54,235 nucleotides of DNA, taken from Oscillospiraceae bacterium. Lineage in GTDB: Bacteria > Bacillota > Clostridia > Oscillospirales > Ruminococcaceae. The notes beneath the pieces are model-generated. The model did not search any database. It had not been told where the DNA came from and saw nothing but the letters and a program-made list of their open reading frames with translations. This document shows, in pieces, positions 32,849 to 42,382 of this stretch. Numbering within the stretch: the stretch's first letter is position 1; every line of letters begins with the position of its first letter. The translations under genes and the position numbers were made by a program. The stretch is taken from the NCBI GenBank assembly GCA_022800935.1, contig JAAWRH010000028.1, forward strand, positions 1-54,235, in the 5' to 3' direction.

Positions 32849-34111
32849 CTAGAGATTTACATCAGCCTTCCAGCCTGTCAGCTCCACAAAGCAGCCTTTG
32901 CTCCCAAACCGATCCCCCTTTTTGTTATACCATACTCCGCCAACCCCTGAAACCGTAACTTTCAGAGTATAATCCCCCTCCGGCACCATCGGGGACAGAT
33001 ATCGAAGCCCCTCGCAGGGAACCAGGCTGTAAAAATCAATCGCTGTTTTATGAACCAGCTTTCCTTCACCATTGAATATATCAATGTCTGCATATCCGCC
33101 TTCCTGGAATGTCCTGCCAAACAGCGCGATCCTGCTGCCGTGAAAGGGGATAACGCAGCTTTCCCCTTCTACATTGGAGCGGAATGAAAGCAGTTTTTCC
33201 GGTTTGGCGGGGATGGTGTTTAAAGTATCAGGAGACCATATCTCCAAATACTGTGGGATTTCCATGCCGGATTCCCCAGCCTCAATGGGCAGCAAGACCA
33301 GCGCTGCCGCGGACGCCTGCCGGGGAAATGACCATCTGTCCCCCATATATACGGGAATCCTGCCCTTTTCCCCATCATAATGGAACACAAACGAACACTG
33401 TGAGTTATAGGTCAGGCTCCCTTTGGGACAAAACAGCCCCTTATACTCCCACGGCCCGTAAAGGCTGTCCGCCATAAAATAATAATTATCATTGCGTTCC
33501 CAGCTTGTCTTGTGGGAGAAAAGAAGGAAGTATTTCCCCTTTGCCTTAAAGCAGGCGGGGGATTCCCCGCCCGGCGCGATGTTTTCGGCTATCAGTTCCA
33601 CCGCTTGGGTGTAGTCTTTACTTAACCGGTAGATGTTCCCTTCATGGGTCAGGAGATAAGCGGTTCCGTCGTCGTCAACAAAGGTTCCTATATCCCACAT
33701 TTTCAGCGGCTTGCCCTGGTAAAGCAGGGGGCCTTGAAAGGTAAATTCTCCATTTATGGAGTCCCCGACTGCCAAACCGATACATGGATCACAGTATTTC
33801 AGATCGTCCGTGTGCATCAGCATGACAAATTTTCCTGTCTTTGGGCATTTCAGAACCTTTACCCGCTCCCCTATGCGGTCAGGGCCAAGCAGGTCGTCCT
33901 TCTGCGGGGGAAGTGCAAGCCCTTCAAATTTCCAGTTTGTAAAATCCAGCGTAGAATAACAGGAAAAACCTATGTATTTGTTTTCATCATCGGTCTTATA
34001 CTCGCCGAAAAGATACCAGCGGCCCTTTTCTTTCAGGATACAGGCGCCATGGGCGTTTACTGTATTCCCGTCCTGGTCAAACCAGGGGATGCCATTGTAA
34101 ATTTTTGCCAT
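32849..34111 (-). CDS. GH43_24-like glycosidase (exo-beta-1,3-galactanase-like)
   Basis: A 420-residue protein read from ATG 34111, with an AGG about 8 nt upstream. The opening (IPWFDQDGNTVNAHGACILKEKGRWYLFGEYK) is that of the GH43 subgroup around exo-beta-1,3-galactanases, where the usual N-terminal catalytic Asp of GH43 is replaced; the five-bladed propeller follows (DIGTFVDDDGTAYLLTHEGNIY, GGESPACFKAKGKYFLLFSHKT). A C-terminal beta-sandwich of about 100 residues (GYADIDIFNG...) looks like an attached sugar-binding domain. There is no signal peptide. It is the last gene of the operon, 28 nt after the GH35 gene. Substrate assignment is tentative. Confidence 0.78.
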   Translation of the reverse strand: MAKIYNGIPWFDQDGNTVNAHGACILKEKGRWYLFGEYKTDDENKYIGFSCYSTLDFTNWKFEGLALPPQKDDLLGPDRIGERVKVLKCPKTGKFVMLMHTDDLKYCDPCIGLAVGDSINGEFTFQGPLLYQGKPLKMWDIGTFVDDDGTAYLLTHEGNIYRLSKDYTQAVELIAENIAPGGESPACFKAKGKYFLLFSHKTSWERNDNYYFMADSLYGPWEYKGLFCPKGSLTYNSQCSFVFHYDGEKGRIPVYMGDRWSFPRQASAAALVLLPIEAGESGMEIPQYLEIWSPDTLNTIPAKPEKLLSFRSNVEGESCVIPFHGSRIALFGRTFQEGGYADIDIFNGEGKLVHKTAIDFYSLVPCEGLRYLSPMVPEGDYTLKVTVSGVGGVWYNKKGDRFGSKGCFVELTGWKADVNL

Positions 34112-34139
34112 ACCGCAACCTACCTGCTTCCTTTCAATT

Positions 34140-35888
34140 TTACCCAATGTCCGGCGCATCGCAAAGGGTGATGGTTTCCTTTGTTTTCCCTTCTGTTTCA
34201 AAGAGGATAATCTCATTTTCCCCCTGCTTTAAGAGCGGGCCGGGGATATACAGCCGCTTCTGGGGGCCAATTTCCCAGAACCTTCCGATGTTGAACCCGT
34301 TGACAAATGCGCAGCCCTTTCCCCAGCCGCTGAAATCCAGGAAGGTGTCCCCGATCTCCTCCGCCTTAAATATAAAGCGGTAAAATCCAGGCAGCCCCGG
34401 CTGGTATCCTTTTGAAAAGTCCACCTGTTGGATATTGCCCAAAGGGAGGGGATACTGCATCCAGTTATTGTGCATATGGCCGTTGATTTCAACGCATTGC
34501 CCGATGCCTTTCCTCTGGTTTTCCAGCCGGGGGCCAAAGTTCACCCGCCCCATGTTTTCCATCAGGATATCCAGGGAAGCCCCCTTTTCAAAGGACAAAT
34601 CCAGTTTTTTCTCCGTTTCCAGCTCGTGGTCGTAAAGGACTGCCGCCGGTTTTCCGTCAACAAAAATGTTGGCACGGTCGTTGGCTTTCCATAAGCGCAG
34701 GCGTTCTATATGCCCCTCTGTATCTAATGCAGAGCGGTACAGGATATAGCCGTAATTCTGCCCCAGCTTTTCCATGGGCTGGGGGTAAACGCTGAAAACC
34801 GGCTTGACAAGATCGTCCAAAACCGAAAACAGGCTTACTTTATCCTGAACCTGTAATTCGCCGTAGGAAACACGCCTGATATTGGCGGTGGCGGAAACCG
34901 CCGTCTCAGGAATTTCCCGGTATTTTCTGATAACCTCCTGGTAACGCCGGTATTTTTCGGTGATCTGCCCGTCCTCGGTGAGAACCGCGTCGTAATCGTA
35001 GGAGGTTACATCCGGGGTCAGGGCGTCGTAGTAGTTGGAACCGTTCATAAAGCCGAAATTGGTTCCGCCCTCAAACATATAAATATTTACGTGGCCCAGC
35101 TCCAGCATTTTATCAAGGTCTTTTACGGATTCTTCCAGGTTCCCGGTCATATGCCCGCCGTTGCCCCAATGGTCAAACCAGCCCACCCAAAATTCCGTAC
35201 ACATCAATGGCCCGCCGCCTGTAAATTTTTCCAGGGTTTGGAACCGTTCTTCTGTGCGGGAGCCGAAATTCCCAGTAGGAAGAACGCCGCCAATTGTCCC
35301 GCCTGCCAGGTTTTCCTCATATGGCCCGTCCGATGTTACCAGGGGAACGACAACCCTCTCCGACTGCATCAGATCCCGCATCCAGTTTAAATAGTCTTTA
35401 TCGTTGGCATAGTAGCCATATTCGTTTTCCACCTGCATCAAGATTACCGGACCGCCGTAATTGATTTGCAGCGGCGCGAGCTTCTTCATTAAGACGCGGT
35501 AATATTCTTCAACGTGCTTTAAAAAGGGCTTGTAGGAGAGCCTGAACTTCATGCCGTCCTCTGCCAGAAGCCAAGCGGGCAGCCCGCCGAATTCCCACTC
35601 GGCGCAGATATAGGGGGAGGGCCGCAGAATCACATACAGCCCCAGCTCCTGGGCAGTCTTTACAAACCGGCATAGGTCCGCCATGCCGTCAAAACGGAAT
35701 TTCCCCTTTTCGGGTTCGTGGAAGTTCCAGGGGATATAGGTTTCAACTGTGTTGCAGCCCATGGCTTTTAATTTTTCCAGACGGTCGCGCCAGTATTCCG
35801 GCACTACCCGGAAATAGTGGATGGCGCCGGAGATAATCTGAAAGGGGTTTCCGTCCAAATAAAAGGTATCTTTAATTTCAAATTTCAT
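34140..35888 (-). CDS. Glycoside hydrolase family 35 beta-galactosidase
   Basis: A 582-residue protein with the GH35 signature at its N-terminus: GNPFQIISGAIHYFRVVPEYW, then TYIPWNFHEPEKGKF. The acid/base glutamate is in the VENEYG motif (ILMQVENEYGYYA) and the nucleophile glutamate in CTEFWVGWFDHWG. The C-terminal domains include a galactose-binding-like sandwich (DFSGWGKGCAFVNGFNIGRFW). No signal peptide is present, so it acts in the cytoplasm on imported oligosaccharides with terminal beta-galactose. GGAAG precedes the ATG; the gene is 24 nt after the GH43 gene. Confidence 0.92.
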   Translation of the reverse strand: MKFEIKDTFYLDGNPFQIISGAIHYFRVVPEYWRDRLEKLKAMGCNTVETYIPWNFHEPEKGKFRFDGMADLCRFVKTAQELGLYVILRPSPYICAEWEFGGLPAWLLAEDGMKFRLSYKPFLKHVEEYYRVLMKKLAPLQINYGGPVILMQVENEYGYYANDKDYLNWMRDLMQSERVVVPLVTSDGPYEENLAGGTIGGVLPTGNFGSRTEERFQTLEKFTGGGPLMCTEFWVGWFDHWGNGGHMTGNLEESVKDLDKMLELGHVNIYMFEGGTNFGFMNGSNYYDALTPDVTSYDYDAVLTEDGQITEKYRRYQEVIRKYREIPETAVSATANIRRVSYGELQVQDKVSLFSVLDDLVKPVFSVYPQPMEKLGQNYGYILYRSALDTEGHIERLRLWKANDRANIFVDGKPAAVLYDHELETEKKLDLSFEKGASLDILMENMGRVNFGPRLENQRKGIGQCVEINGHMHNNWMQYPLPLGNIQQVDFSKGYQPGLPGFYRFIFKAEEIGDTFLDFSGWGKGCAFVNGFNIGRFWEIGPQKRLYIPGPLLKQGENEIILFETEGKTKETITLCDAPDIG

Positions 35889-35912
35889 GGCAATCTTCCT
35901 TTGTCATAAAAA

Positions 35913-37409
35913 TCATCTTCTGCTTTCAAAGAGGCATACCCGCATAACCGCCCCTGTCTCCTGTTCCGACGCGGCATACAGCCCCATCACCGTCCCGGTA
36001 AAGCACCGCCCGGACACCTCGCAGGCCAGGAATCGGGTGGAGGCTTTGGCGGCTTCAAAATAAGTTTCGCCGTCTGTGGAATAGCTGAAATGGTAAAACT
36101 CCTTATCAGCCTGTATTTTCAGGCACAGCCTGCCGCTGGAAACAGAGATTTCACAAGCGCGCTGATACATATCCTCCGCGTTTTTTTCGAGGACAAGGAA
36201 ATCCCCTTCCCCCGTCCGTTTTTTCACAAAACGGTAATAGAACTGGGACGAAAGCACAACCGCCAGCCCTGCCTCATCCCCAATTTCACAGGGTTCAAAG
36301 GAAAAAGCTGTTTCCAGCCCGCAGCCAAAATCCGGCTGCCGGATTGCCGCGAACACCGGATTTTTTCCGTCCGGGAAGTGGACAGGGGATGGATATAATT
36401 CCAGATATCCCTTTCCTCTCCGGTACCTGTCCCTTTGAGGGCTGCGCAGGAAAATCCATTCCGGTTCCCACTGGGCGCGGTTAAAATCCGCTTTCCAGAC
36501 AGAACATGCCTTTTGTTCCGCCCACAGCGGCCCTTCACATTCCAGAGCCGCTTTTTTGCCGCTGCCCGCCTTGGGCCAGCCATTCTCCCAGGATATGGGG
36601 GTAAGGAAGGTTTCCCGCCCCAGATGGGTCATGGTTCTTCTGGAAAGCCGAACGGCAAGATGTACCATCCACCAGTTCCCCCGATGGTCACAGAAAAGAT
36701 CCCCATGCCCTGCGCAGAGTATGGCCTTGCTGGTGTCATGGATATTGGTAAGGATAGGATTGTCCGGGCAGCTCTCGTAAGGCCCCCAAAGGGAACGGCT
36801 CCGGGCCGCTGTTGCCATGTGGTTGAAAAAGGTGCCGCCCTCTGCTGCCAGCAGATAATACCATTCCCCGATATGATAGATATGGGGCGCTTCCAAATGC
36901 CCGCCGCCAGTGCCGTTCCAGATGGCTTTTCCTTCGGCAATAACCTCCCCGCTTTCCAGGTCGATTTCATATAGGGAAATTTCCTCCTGTCCAGGGTGGA
37001 GGCTCTGGTTGGTGCAGTAATAGGTTTTTCCGTTTTCAAAATAGAGAGAGGGGTCAATTCCTCCGGCCTTTACCCAGACAGGCTTTGACCATGTCCCGCC
37101 TGGGTTTTCTGTATGTACCATAAAGTTTCCGTATGCGTCAAATGTTGCCGTGACATAGAAAGTCCCGTTTTCATAGCGGATTGTTGGGGCCCAGACCCCG
37201 CCGGAATCCGCCACATTCTGAAAAGGAAAATCCTCTATGTCCTGTATACAGTTCCCGATCTGCTCCCAATTCACCAAATCCCGGCTGTGGTATACCGGAA
37301 TTCCGGGAAAATACTCAAAAGAGCTTGTCACCAGATAATAATCCTCTCCAACCCGGCAGACGCTGGGATCAGGGTTAAACCCTTTGACAATTGGATTTTG
37401 ATATTTCAT
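35913..37409 (-). CDS. GH43 beta-xylosidase / alpha-L-arabinofuranosidase
   Basis: A 498-residue protein from ATG 37409, which overlaps the GH115 stop codon (ATGA) with GGAG 6 nt upstream. Catalytic positions of GH43 are visible: base Asp in GFNPDPSVCRV, the pKa-setting Asp in GGIDPSLYF, and the acid Glu in GGHLEAPHIYHIGEWYYLLAAEGGT. The C-terminal beta-sandwich (GH43_C2-like) covers about residues 310-498. This architecture is typical of cytoplasmic XynB-type beta-xylosidases, some with arabinofuranosidase activity. Next to the GH115 it would trim xylo-oligosaccharides. Confidence 0.88.
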   Translation of the reverse strand: MKYQNPIVKGFNPDPSVCRVGEDYYLVTSSFEYFPGIPVYHSRDLVNWEQIGNCIQDIEDFPFQNVADSGGVWAPTIRYENGTFYVTATFDAYGNFMVHTENPGGTWSKPVWVKAGGIDPSLYFENGKTYYCTNQSLHPGQEEISLYEIDLESGEVIAEGKAIWNGTGGGHLEAPHIYHIGEWYYLLAAEGGTFFNHMATAARSRSLWGPYESCPDNPILTNIHDTSKAILCAGHGDLFCDHRGNWWMVHLAVRLSRRTMTHLGRETFLTPISWENGWPKAGSGKKAALECEGPLWAEQKACSVWKADFNRAQWEPEWIFLRSPQRDRYRRGKGYLELYPSPVHFPDGKNPVFAAIRQPDFGCGLETAFSFEPCEIGDEAGLAVVLSSQFYYRFVKKRTGEGDFLVLEKNAEDMYQRACEISVSSGRLCLKIQADKEFYHFSYSTDGETYFEAAKASTRFLACEVSGRCFTGTVMGLYAASEQETGAVMRVCLFESRR

Positions 37410-40400
37410 TTTACACTCCATTCCGTATCCATCGGCGGCTGTCCGTCCCCTGTGGTCAGATAAAACCTGTCATACCTCATGCCGGAAGCCAGGGCAAGAA
37501 CGCTCAGGGTATGTTCCCCTTTTTCCAGCGTTATCCCTGCCGCCGGAACCCAGCGGTAAATCTGTTCTGCCTCGTAACGCCATAAACCGCCCTTCCGGTA
37601 CAATTTTTCCTGGGGGATGGTTTCCCCGTCAACGCTCATGGAAAAATACCCTTCGTCCTGGACGTTGAACTTGGAAAGCATCCAAACCGTATATTCCCCG
37701 CCGCCGCACAGGATTCGGTAATTCAGGCTGGGGGCGTTCTCCGGCTTCCAGCAAAGTTCCGGCTCCCGGATGTACATGGCGAGCCCGCTCCGCCCAAAGG
37801 ATTCGCTGGCGCAGTGCCGCCAAAGCCCCTTTTCCGATTCCTGCGTCCATGCAAAACCGCTTTGCGCCAGGGCCGCAGCCGCGTCAATGCTGAATGCCCC
37901 TTTTTCCTCAGTAAAAATCTGCTTTCCCCGTTCTAAATACCATTCGGGCGCGACGGATTTCCCATAATGTTCCGCCTGGGCTGTCCGGCAGGTTGCCCCC
38001 AAGGTATCCCCGCCTTTTTCAAAATCAGCGTAATAAACCGGCCTTGGCGGAAGCTCGGCCTTTCCGTAAAACTCATCGCGCCAGCCGCCCATATCCCATT
38101 CCGACGGCAGGGGCTGCGGCCCTCTGATACCTGCCAGATTGTTTTCCTTCCGCGGTTTCGTATAAATCACCATGCGGGAAAAGGCAAGGTAACGGTCAAC
38201 TGCCCACAGGTCAATATGATGTTTCCCCGGCTGAATTTCCGGGAGTTCCAGATACATCCGGTCAACGTTGTTCAGGACGTTCTTCCGCCAGTTTCCGCGC
38301 CATTCGTCGTTGGAAAGGGATTCCACAACCTGCATCGGCCCGCTGTCCAGGGAAACGCCAACGCGAATTCTCCCCACAGAATTGAGGGAGGGGAAGCGGT
38401 GGATTTCCAGCAGGAATTTACCCCTACTGCTGACGGCAAAGTCATACCCCAGGGGATACGCGTCCGCCAAATTTTCCGGCTCTCTCTGGACAGCCGATTC
38501 CATCAGCCCACCCCGCAGTCTGCCCAGACGGGGGATATACCGGAAGTCCTCGGAACCGGACAGCTCTGCTTCCAATATTACAATGCCGTCTTCCTCGGCG
38601 GCACAGGAATAATCGGGCTTTACAATCTTTATGGGAATACTCCTGCTCTCGCTGCCGCTGATGTTTTCCAGCAGGATTTCCCCTGTACGGTTCTGGGAAA
38701 CATCGGAAACATGGACGGTAATTCTCTTTTCGGTGCAGACAGTGGTTTGATATTCGGATATCTTCACCCATTCCGGCGCCTGAACCCGCAGTTCAAATTC
38801 CCCACTGCCCAGATTGCCCACATCAATCCACTTTTCACCGGGAGATACAAAGCACAGCTCTTTCCCATCATTCCAGGCATCCAGCCGCATGGAAGGTTTT
38901 CCCTCGATTTTCAGCGGCGGGGTGCAGACGGGTATCATAGCGGCGCGGGGCGGCGGGAATCCCTCCGGGTTTAACATCCCGTTCCATTTTCCCCCAGCCA
39001 TCACGCGGTTGTAATAGTGGAGCATATGCCTTCTCGCGTCCTCGGCTTCCCTGGACTTTTGGGTATAGTAAGCCGCTGCCTGCATATTCCCGCGGTCATA
39101 CATCAAGGTACTCCTGTCCCCGTAATAAAAGGCAAGGTTGGTAAAATATGCCGCGTGTACCCGCATCAGCACCAACTGGAAAAAGGCTGCTTTCTCATCT
39201 TCGGGCAGGGCTTCATACAGGCGGTTCCCCTTAGCGAAAAGCTTCTCATACTGATGGATTCGCAGGGCTGCCTCATCCCCGTAGGCGGTTTTGGAAAAAG
39301 CGTCGTAATCCATATTTTCCACTTTCCGCACATTGGTTAGTTGAGAAAAATCATTGAGCAGCGCCGAAACTTCCGCCCCAATGTCCCCGGTAAAGGTACG
39401 GTCGATCCAGTCCTTAACAAAGTTCTCCACGTTTTCGGTCAAAGCTCCCGGCTTGTCGATTTCCCAGGCCAGCCTTAAAAAGAAGGTGATCTCCTGTTCC
39501 AGTGGCTTCATGGCTCCCACGTTTAACACCCACAGCTTGCGGATGCCCTCATTCCATGCCTTTTGCAGTTCGTTCCTTGTATGGGCAAGGGGGATGGAGC
39601 ACAGGAAAACATAGGACATACTGGGCGGCGACCAATAGGAATTGTGAAAATAGATTCCATTGCCGCCCTTTCTGGTTTTCTCCTTTTCGGAGGGATAGCG
39701 GCGGATATAGCCGTAGTTGTCGTTAGCCCAGACCAGGGTCATGTCTTCCGGGATTTTAAGCCCGTTGTCGTAAAGCTCCAAAACCTCTTTATAGGGGATA
39801 AAGGTCATCATGGTTTCCCGCCCCAGGGTATTTTTCAGGATTTCCCGCTGGTCTGCGATGATTTTCTCCAAAAGGGCGCATTTGGCGGCGCGGATTTCTT
39901 CTTTGCTCTTTCCTTCCAGGTTTTTGGTTTCAAAGCCCGAATCGTGGATTCCCCGCATACCAAGGGTATAGCAGACCTCATAATTCTGGTTCTGCTCCAC
40001 GCTTTCCCGCCAGTATTCTTTCAGGATTTCCCGGTTCCTGCCTTCAATGGAATAATCATAAGCCGCGTCGGTATAGCCCTTTTTCTGAATCCAGGGACGC
40101 CATTCCCGGTTGTTGGAACGCATGAGCATATCGCAATGGGAGGTTCCCACAACGATCCCCATTTTATCAGCCAGCGCGCCGTTCTCCGGGGTCATATTAA
40201 AGGAATTGACGTGCATGGCGGGCCAAATGTAATTTCCCTTTAACCGCAGCAGCAGCTCAAAGATTTTCTCATAGGTTTTAACCCCGATAGTAGCCTCGCC
40301 CATGTAATTCTGAACCCAAGCTTCCAGTTCTTCCTCGTCGTTGATGAAGATTCCCCGGTATTCCACTGACGGCCAGTCTTTTTTGCGGTATCCCCCGTCC

Positions 40401-40780
40401 AGAACCAGCTCTGTTTTGGGATGGATCGGCACATCCGCAAAGAAATACCACGGAGAAACCCCCATCCATTCGCAGAAGGTATAGACGCTGTAAACAGTCC
40501 CTCTCCGGTCTGCCCCGGTTAAGTATAATGTTCCATCCCGGACTTCGATTTGATAGGCTTCCTTATGCCCGTCCCAATCAAGCCCCGGCAAAGTTTGTAC
40601 AACAATGGCGGGGACTTTGCCCTGCTCCTTTTGAAGCTCCTCTTTTCTTATAATTTCTATCCCCGGAAGGACTTTCTTTAAGTCTTTTTCCAGATTGTTT
40701 ACGGCTGTCTGGACTGCTTCCGGTTCCGTACTCCTGCAATACAGCCCTGCTTTGCCGCCTGCTTGAATGTGGAAATCCAT
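37406..40780 (-). CDS. GH115 alpha-1,2-glucuronidase
   Basis: A 1124-residue protein; ATG at 40780 is preferred because AAAGGA lies about 11 nt upstream, whereas the frame's earlier ATG at 40801 lacks a site. The N-terminal domain has YQIEVRDGTLYLTGADRRGTVYSVY, and the TIM barrel has EYRGIFINDEEELEAWV, GNYIWPAMHVNSFN, VVGTSHCDMLMRSNNREW and LGMRGIHDSGF, all characteristic of GH115. GH115 enzymes remove (4-O-methyl-)glucuronic acid from internal or terminal xylose of glucuronoxylan. No signal peptide is present. The C-terminal domains are long and should include the GH115 C-terminal sandwich needed for dimer formation. Confidence 0.92.
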   Translation of the reverse strand: MDFHIQAGGKAGLYCRSTEPEAVQTAVNNLEKDLKKVLPGIEIIRKEELQKEQGKVPAIVVQTLPGLDWDGHKEAYQIEVRDGTLYLTGADRRGTVYSVYTFCEWMGVSPWYFFADVPIHPKTELVLDGGYRKKDWPSVEYRGIFINDEEELEAWVQNYMGEATIGVKTYEKIFELLLRLKGNYIWPAMHVNSFNMTPENGALADKMGIVVGTSHCDMLMRSNNREWRPWIQKKGYTDAAYDYSIEGRNREILKEYWRESVEQNQNYEVCYTLGMRGIHDSGFETKNLEGKSKEEIRAAKCALLEKIIADQREILKNTLGRETMMTFIPYKEVLELYDNGLKIPEDMTLVWANDNYGYIRRYPSEKEKTRKGGNGIYFHNSYWSPPSMSYVFLCSIPLAHTRNELQKAWNEGIRKLWVLNVGAMKPLEQEITFFLRLAWEIDKPGALTENVENFVKDWIDRTFTGDIGAEVSALLNDFSQLTNVRKVENMDYDAFSKTAYGDEAALRIHQYEKLFAKGNRLYEALPEDEKAAFFQLVLMRVHAAYFTNLAFYYGDRSTLMYDRGNMQAAAYYTQKSREAEDARRHMLHYYNRVMAGGKWNGMLNPEGFPPPRAAMIPVCTPPLKIEGKPSMRLDAWNDGKELCFVSPGEKWIDVGNLGSGEFELRVQAPEWVKISEYQTTVCTEKRITVHVSDVSQNRTGEILLENISGSESRSIPIKIVKPDYSCAAEEDGIVILEAELSGSEDFRYIPRLGRLRGGLMESAVQREPENLADAYPLGYDFAVSSRGKFLLEIHRFPSLNSVGRIRVGVSLDSGPMQVVESLSNDEWRGNWRKNVLNNVDRMYLELPEIQPGKHHIDLWAVDRYLAFSRMVIYTKPRKENNLAGIRGPQPLPSEWDMGGWRDEFYGKAELPPRPVYYADFEKGGDTLGATCRTAQAEHYGKSVAPEWYLERGKQIFTEEKGAFSIDAAAALAQSGFAWTQESEKGLWRHCASESFGRSGLAMYIREPELCWKPENAPSLNYRILCGGGEYTVWMLSKFNVQDEGYFSMSVDGETIPQEKLYRKGGLWRYEAEQIYRWVPAAGITLEKGEHTLSVLALASGMRYDRFYLTTGDGQPPMDTEWSVK

Positions 40781-40870
40781 TGTCTTACACGTTCCTTTCA
40801 TTGGCTGACCATTTATGCCGTTTGCGGTAAAACCCTGTCCGTTGTTTTTCGCGCAGTTTTAGTCAGAAAT

Positions 40871-42382
40871 TCATATAACGCCCATCTGCACCTTTTCCCG
40901 GTATTCGCTGGGCTTCATCCCCGTTACTTTTTTAAAGCTCTTGGAAAAATACTGCCCGTCTGCTGCATATCCCGTCATTTCCGACACCGTGTATACCATA
41001 ATATCCGGTTCCAGCCGCATAATCTGCGCGGCTGCGTTCATCCGGGATTCCAGCAGGAATTTAGTAAACTTTTTGCCGCTCATTTTCTGGAAAAACCTGC
41101 CGAAATAGTCGTCGTTCATATAAAGGGTTCCTGACGCCAGGTCATGCAGGCACAATTTTTGATCCTGGAACCTTCTGTAAATTTCTTCCAGTGCTTCCCG
41201 GTACCTCATATTTTCCCTGCTGTCCAAAATACCCTCCCCCGACGAATTTTTCCAAACCTGCCTCGCGGCGCATACCATTAAGGACTGCCCGCTCCCGTCT
41301 TCCAGGCAGCCGTCCTCTATCTCCAATGCTTCCCCATACAGCCAGCGCAGCAGCCATTCCATCCGTTCCTTTTTTTGCTGCTGGGAATACCCCCGCTTCT
41401 GCATCCGCAGGAAGGTGAGCTGGAGGGATTGGAGCAATTCCGCGTAATCCTGGGTTTTCCCCACAATGTCAAAATCCACCAATACATTAATATCCTGTTT
41501 TTTCCCGTCGAACATCCTGGAATGGAACACAAGCTCCCCCTTTGCTTCTTCCCCAAACCGGAACAGCTCCTCCATCTGCCGGTACATTTCCGGCAGGGAT
41601 TTGGGGGTTCCGCTGTCGCTGAGGGCAGTCTGGAACGGTTCCTTTTTGATTCGGACAAATTCCCTTTTGATCCGGCCGACGATGGGGGCAAGTTCTTCCG
41701 GCTGGATGTCGGAGATCAGGACTGCCACATCGCTTCGGATGGCAGTGGAGACAAACGCTCGTTTCCCAATACCTTCCAGCAGCTCGCCCAGCATATTCCC
41801 CAAGGCAAATTCCTCCAGCCCGTCAAAAGGCTCCCTGCTCCTGAACACCAGCAGCCGGAAGGTTTGGGAAGGCTGTTTCTGTTTTTCCTCCGGCATCTGG
41901 AAAATCTGCTTTGCGCTGCCGTTTCCCCTGTTTAGGAGCAGGTTCCTGAAAAGCTGTTTCTGCGCCTGGGGGGCGACCCGGTTCAGGTATTCCTCTTTCT
42001 GCCGTTTTTTGTCAATCTCCTTTTTCACCTTCTCGATTGCGGCGACGATCCTGTCCTCGTCGCAGGGTTTCAGGATGTAGTGCCTTACCCCCTGTTCCAT
42101 GGCTTGGGAGGTGAATTCATATTCCCCAAACCCGGAAAGCACCGCGAATTCTATTTCCGGGTATTTTTCCCGAACCTTCCGAATCAGTTCTATCCCGTTC
42201 ATCACCGGCATTTTAATGTCAGTGAGTATCATGTCCGGGCGCAGGGCCTCTATTTTCTGCAATGCCTCCACGCCGTTCCAGGCGGTGCCGGCCATTTCTA
42301 TGTCATATTGTTTCCAGTCAATCATCTGCGCCATGCCTTCCCGCTCGAAATCCTCGTCGTCAACAATCAGCAGTTTATACAT
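40871..42382 (-). CDS. YesN-type AraC response regulator of the glycan locus
   Basis: A 503-residue regulator. The receiver domain has D8-D9, phosphoacceptor D55 (LTDIKMPVMNG) and K105 (YILKPCDED). A middle region of about 270 residues precedes the AraC helix-turn-helix (LYMNDDYFGRFFQKMSGKKF, VYTVSEMTGYAADGQYFSKSFKKVTG). GGAG lies 7 nt before the ATG. It overlaps the kinase gene by 8 nt. By analogy with Bacillus YesMN it should activate the ABC importer and glycosidase genes when the kinase senses an outside sugar. Confidence 0.92.
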   Translation of the reverse strand: MYKLLIVDDEDFEREGMAQMIDWKQYDIEMAGTAWNGVEALQKIEALRPDMILTDIKMPVMNGIELIRKVREKYPEIEFAVLSGFGEYEFTSQAMEQGVRHYILKPCDEDRIVAAIEKVKKEIDKKRQKEEYLNRVAPQAQKQLFRNLLLNRGNGSAKQIFQMPEEKQKQPSQTFRLLVFRSREPFDGLEEFALGNMLGELLEGIGKRAFVSTAIRSDVAVLISDIQPEELAPIVGRIKREFVRIKKEPFQTALSDSGTPKSLPEMYRQMEELFRFGEEAKGELVFHSRMFDGKKQDINVLVDFDIVGKTQDYAELLQSLQLTFLRMQKRGYSQQQKKERMEWLLRWLYGEALEIEDGCLEDGSGQSLMVCAARQVWKNSSGEGILDSRENMRYREALEEIYRRFQDQKLCLHDLASGTLYMNDDYFGRFFQKMSGKKFTKFLLESRMNAAAQIMRLEPDIMVYTVSEMTGYAADGQYFSKSFKKVTGMKPSEYREKVQMGVI

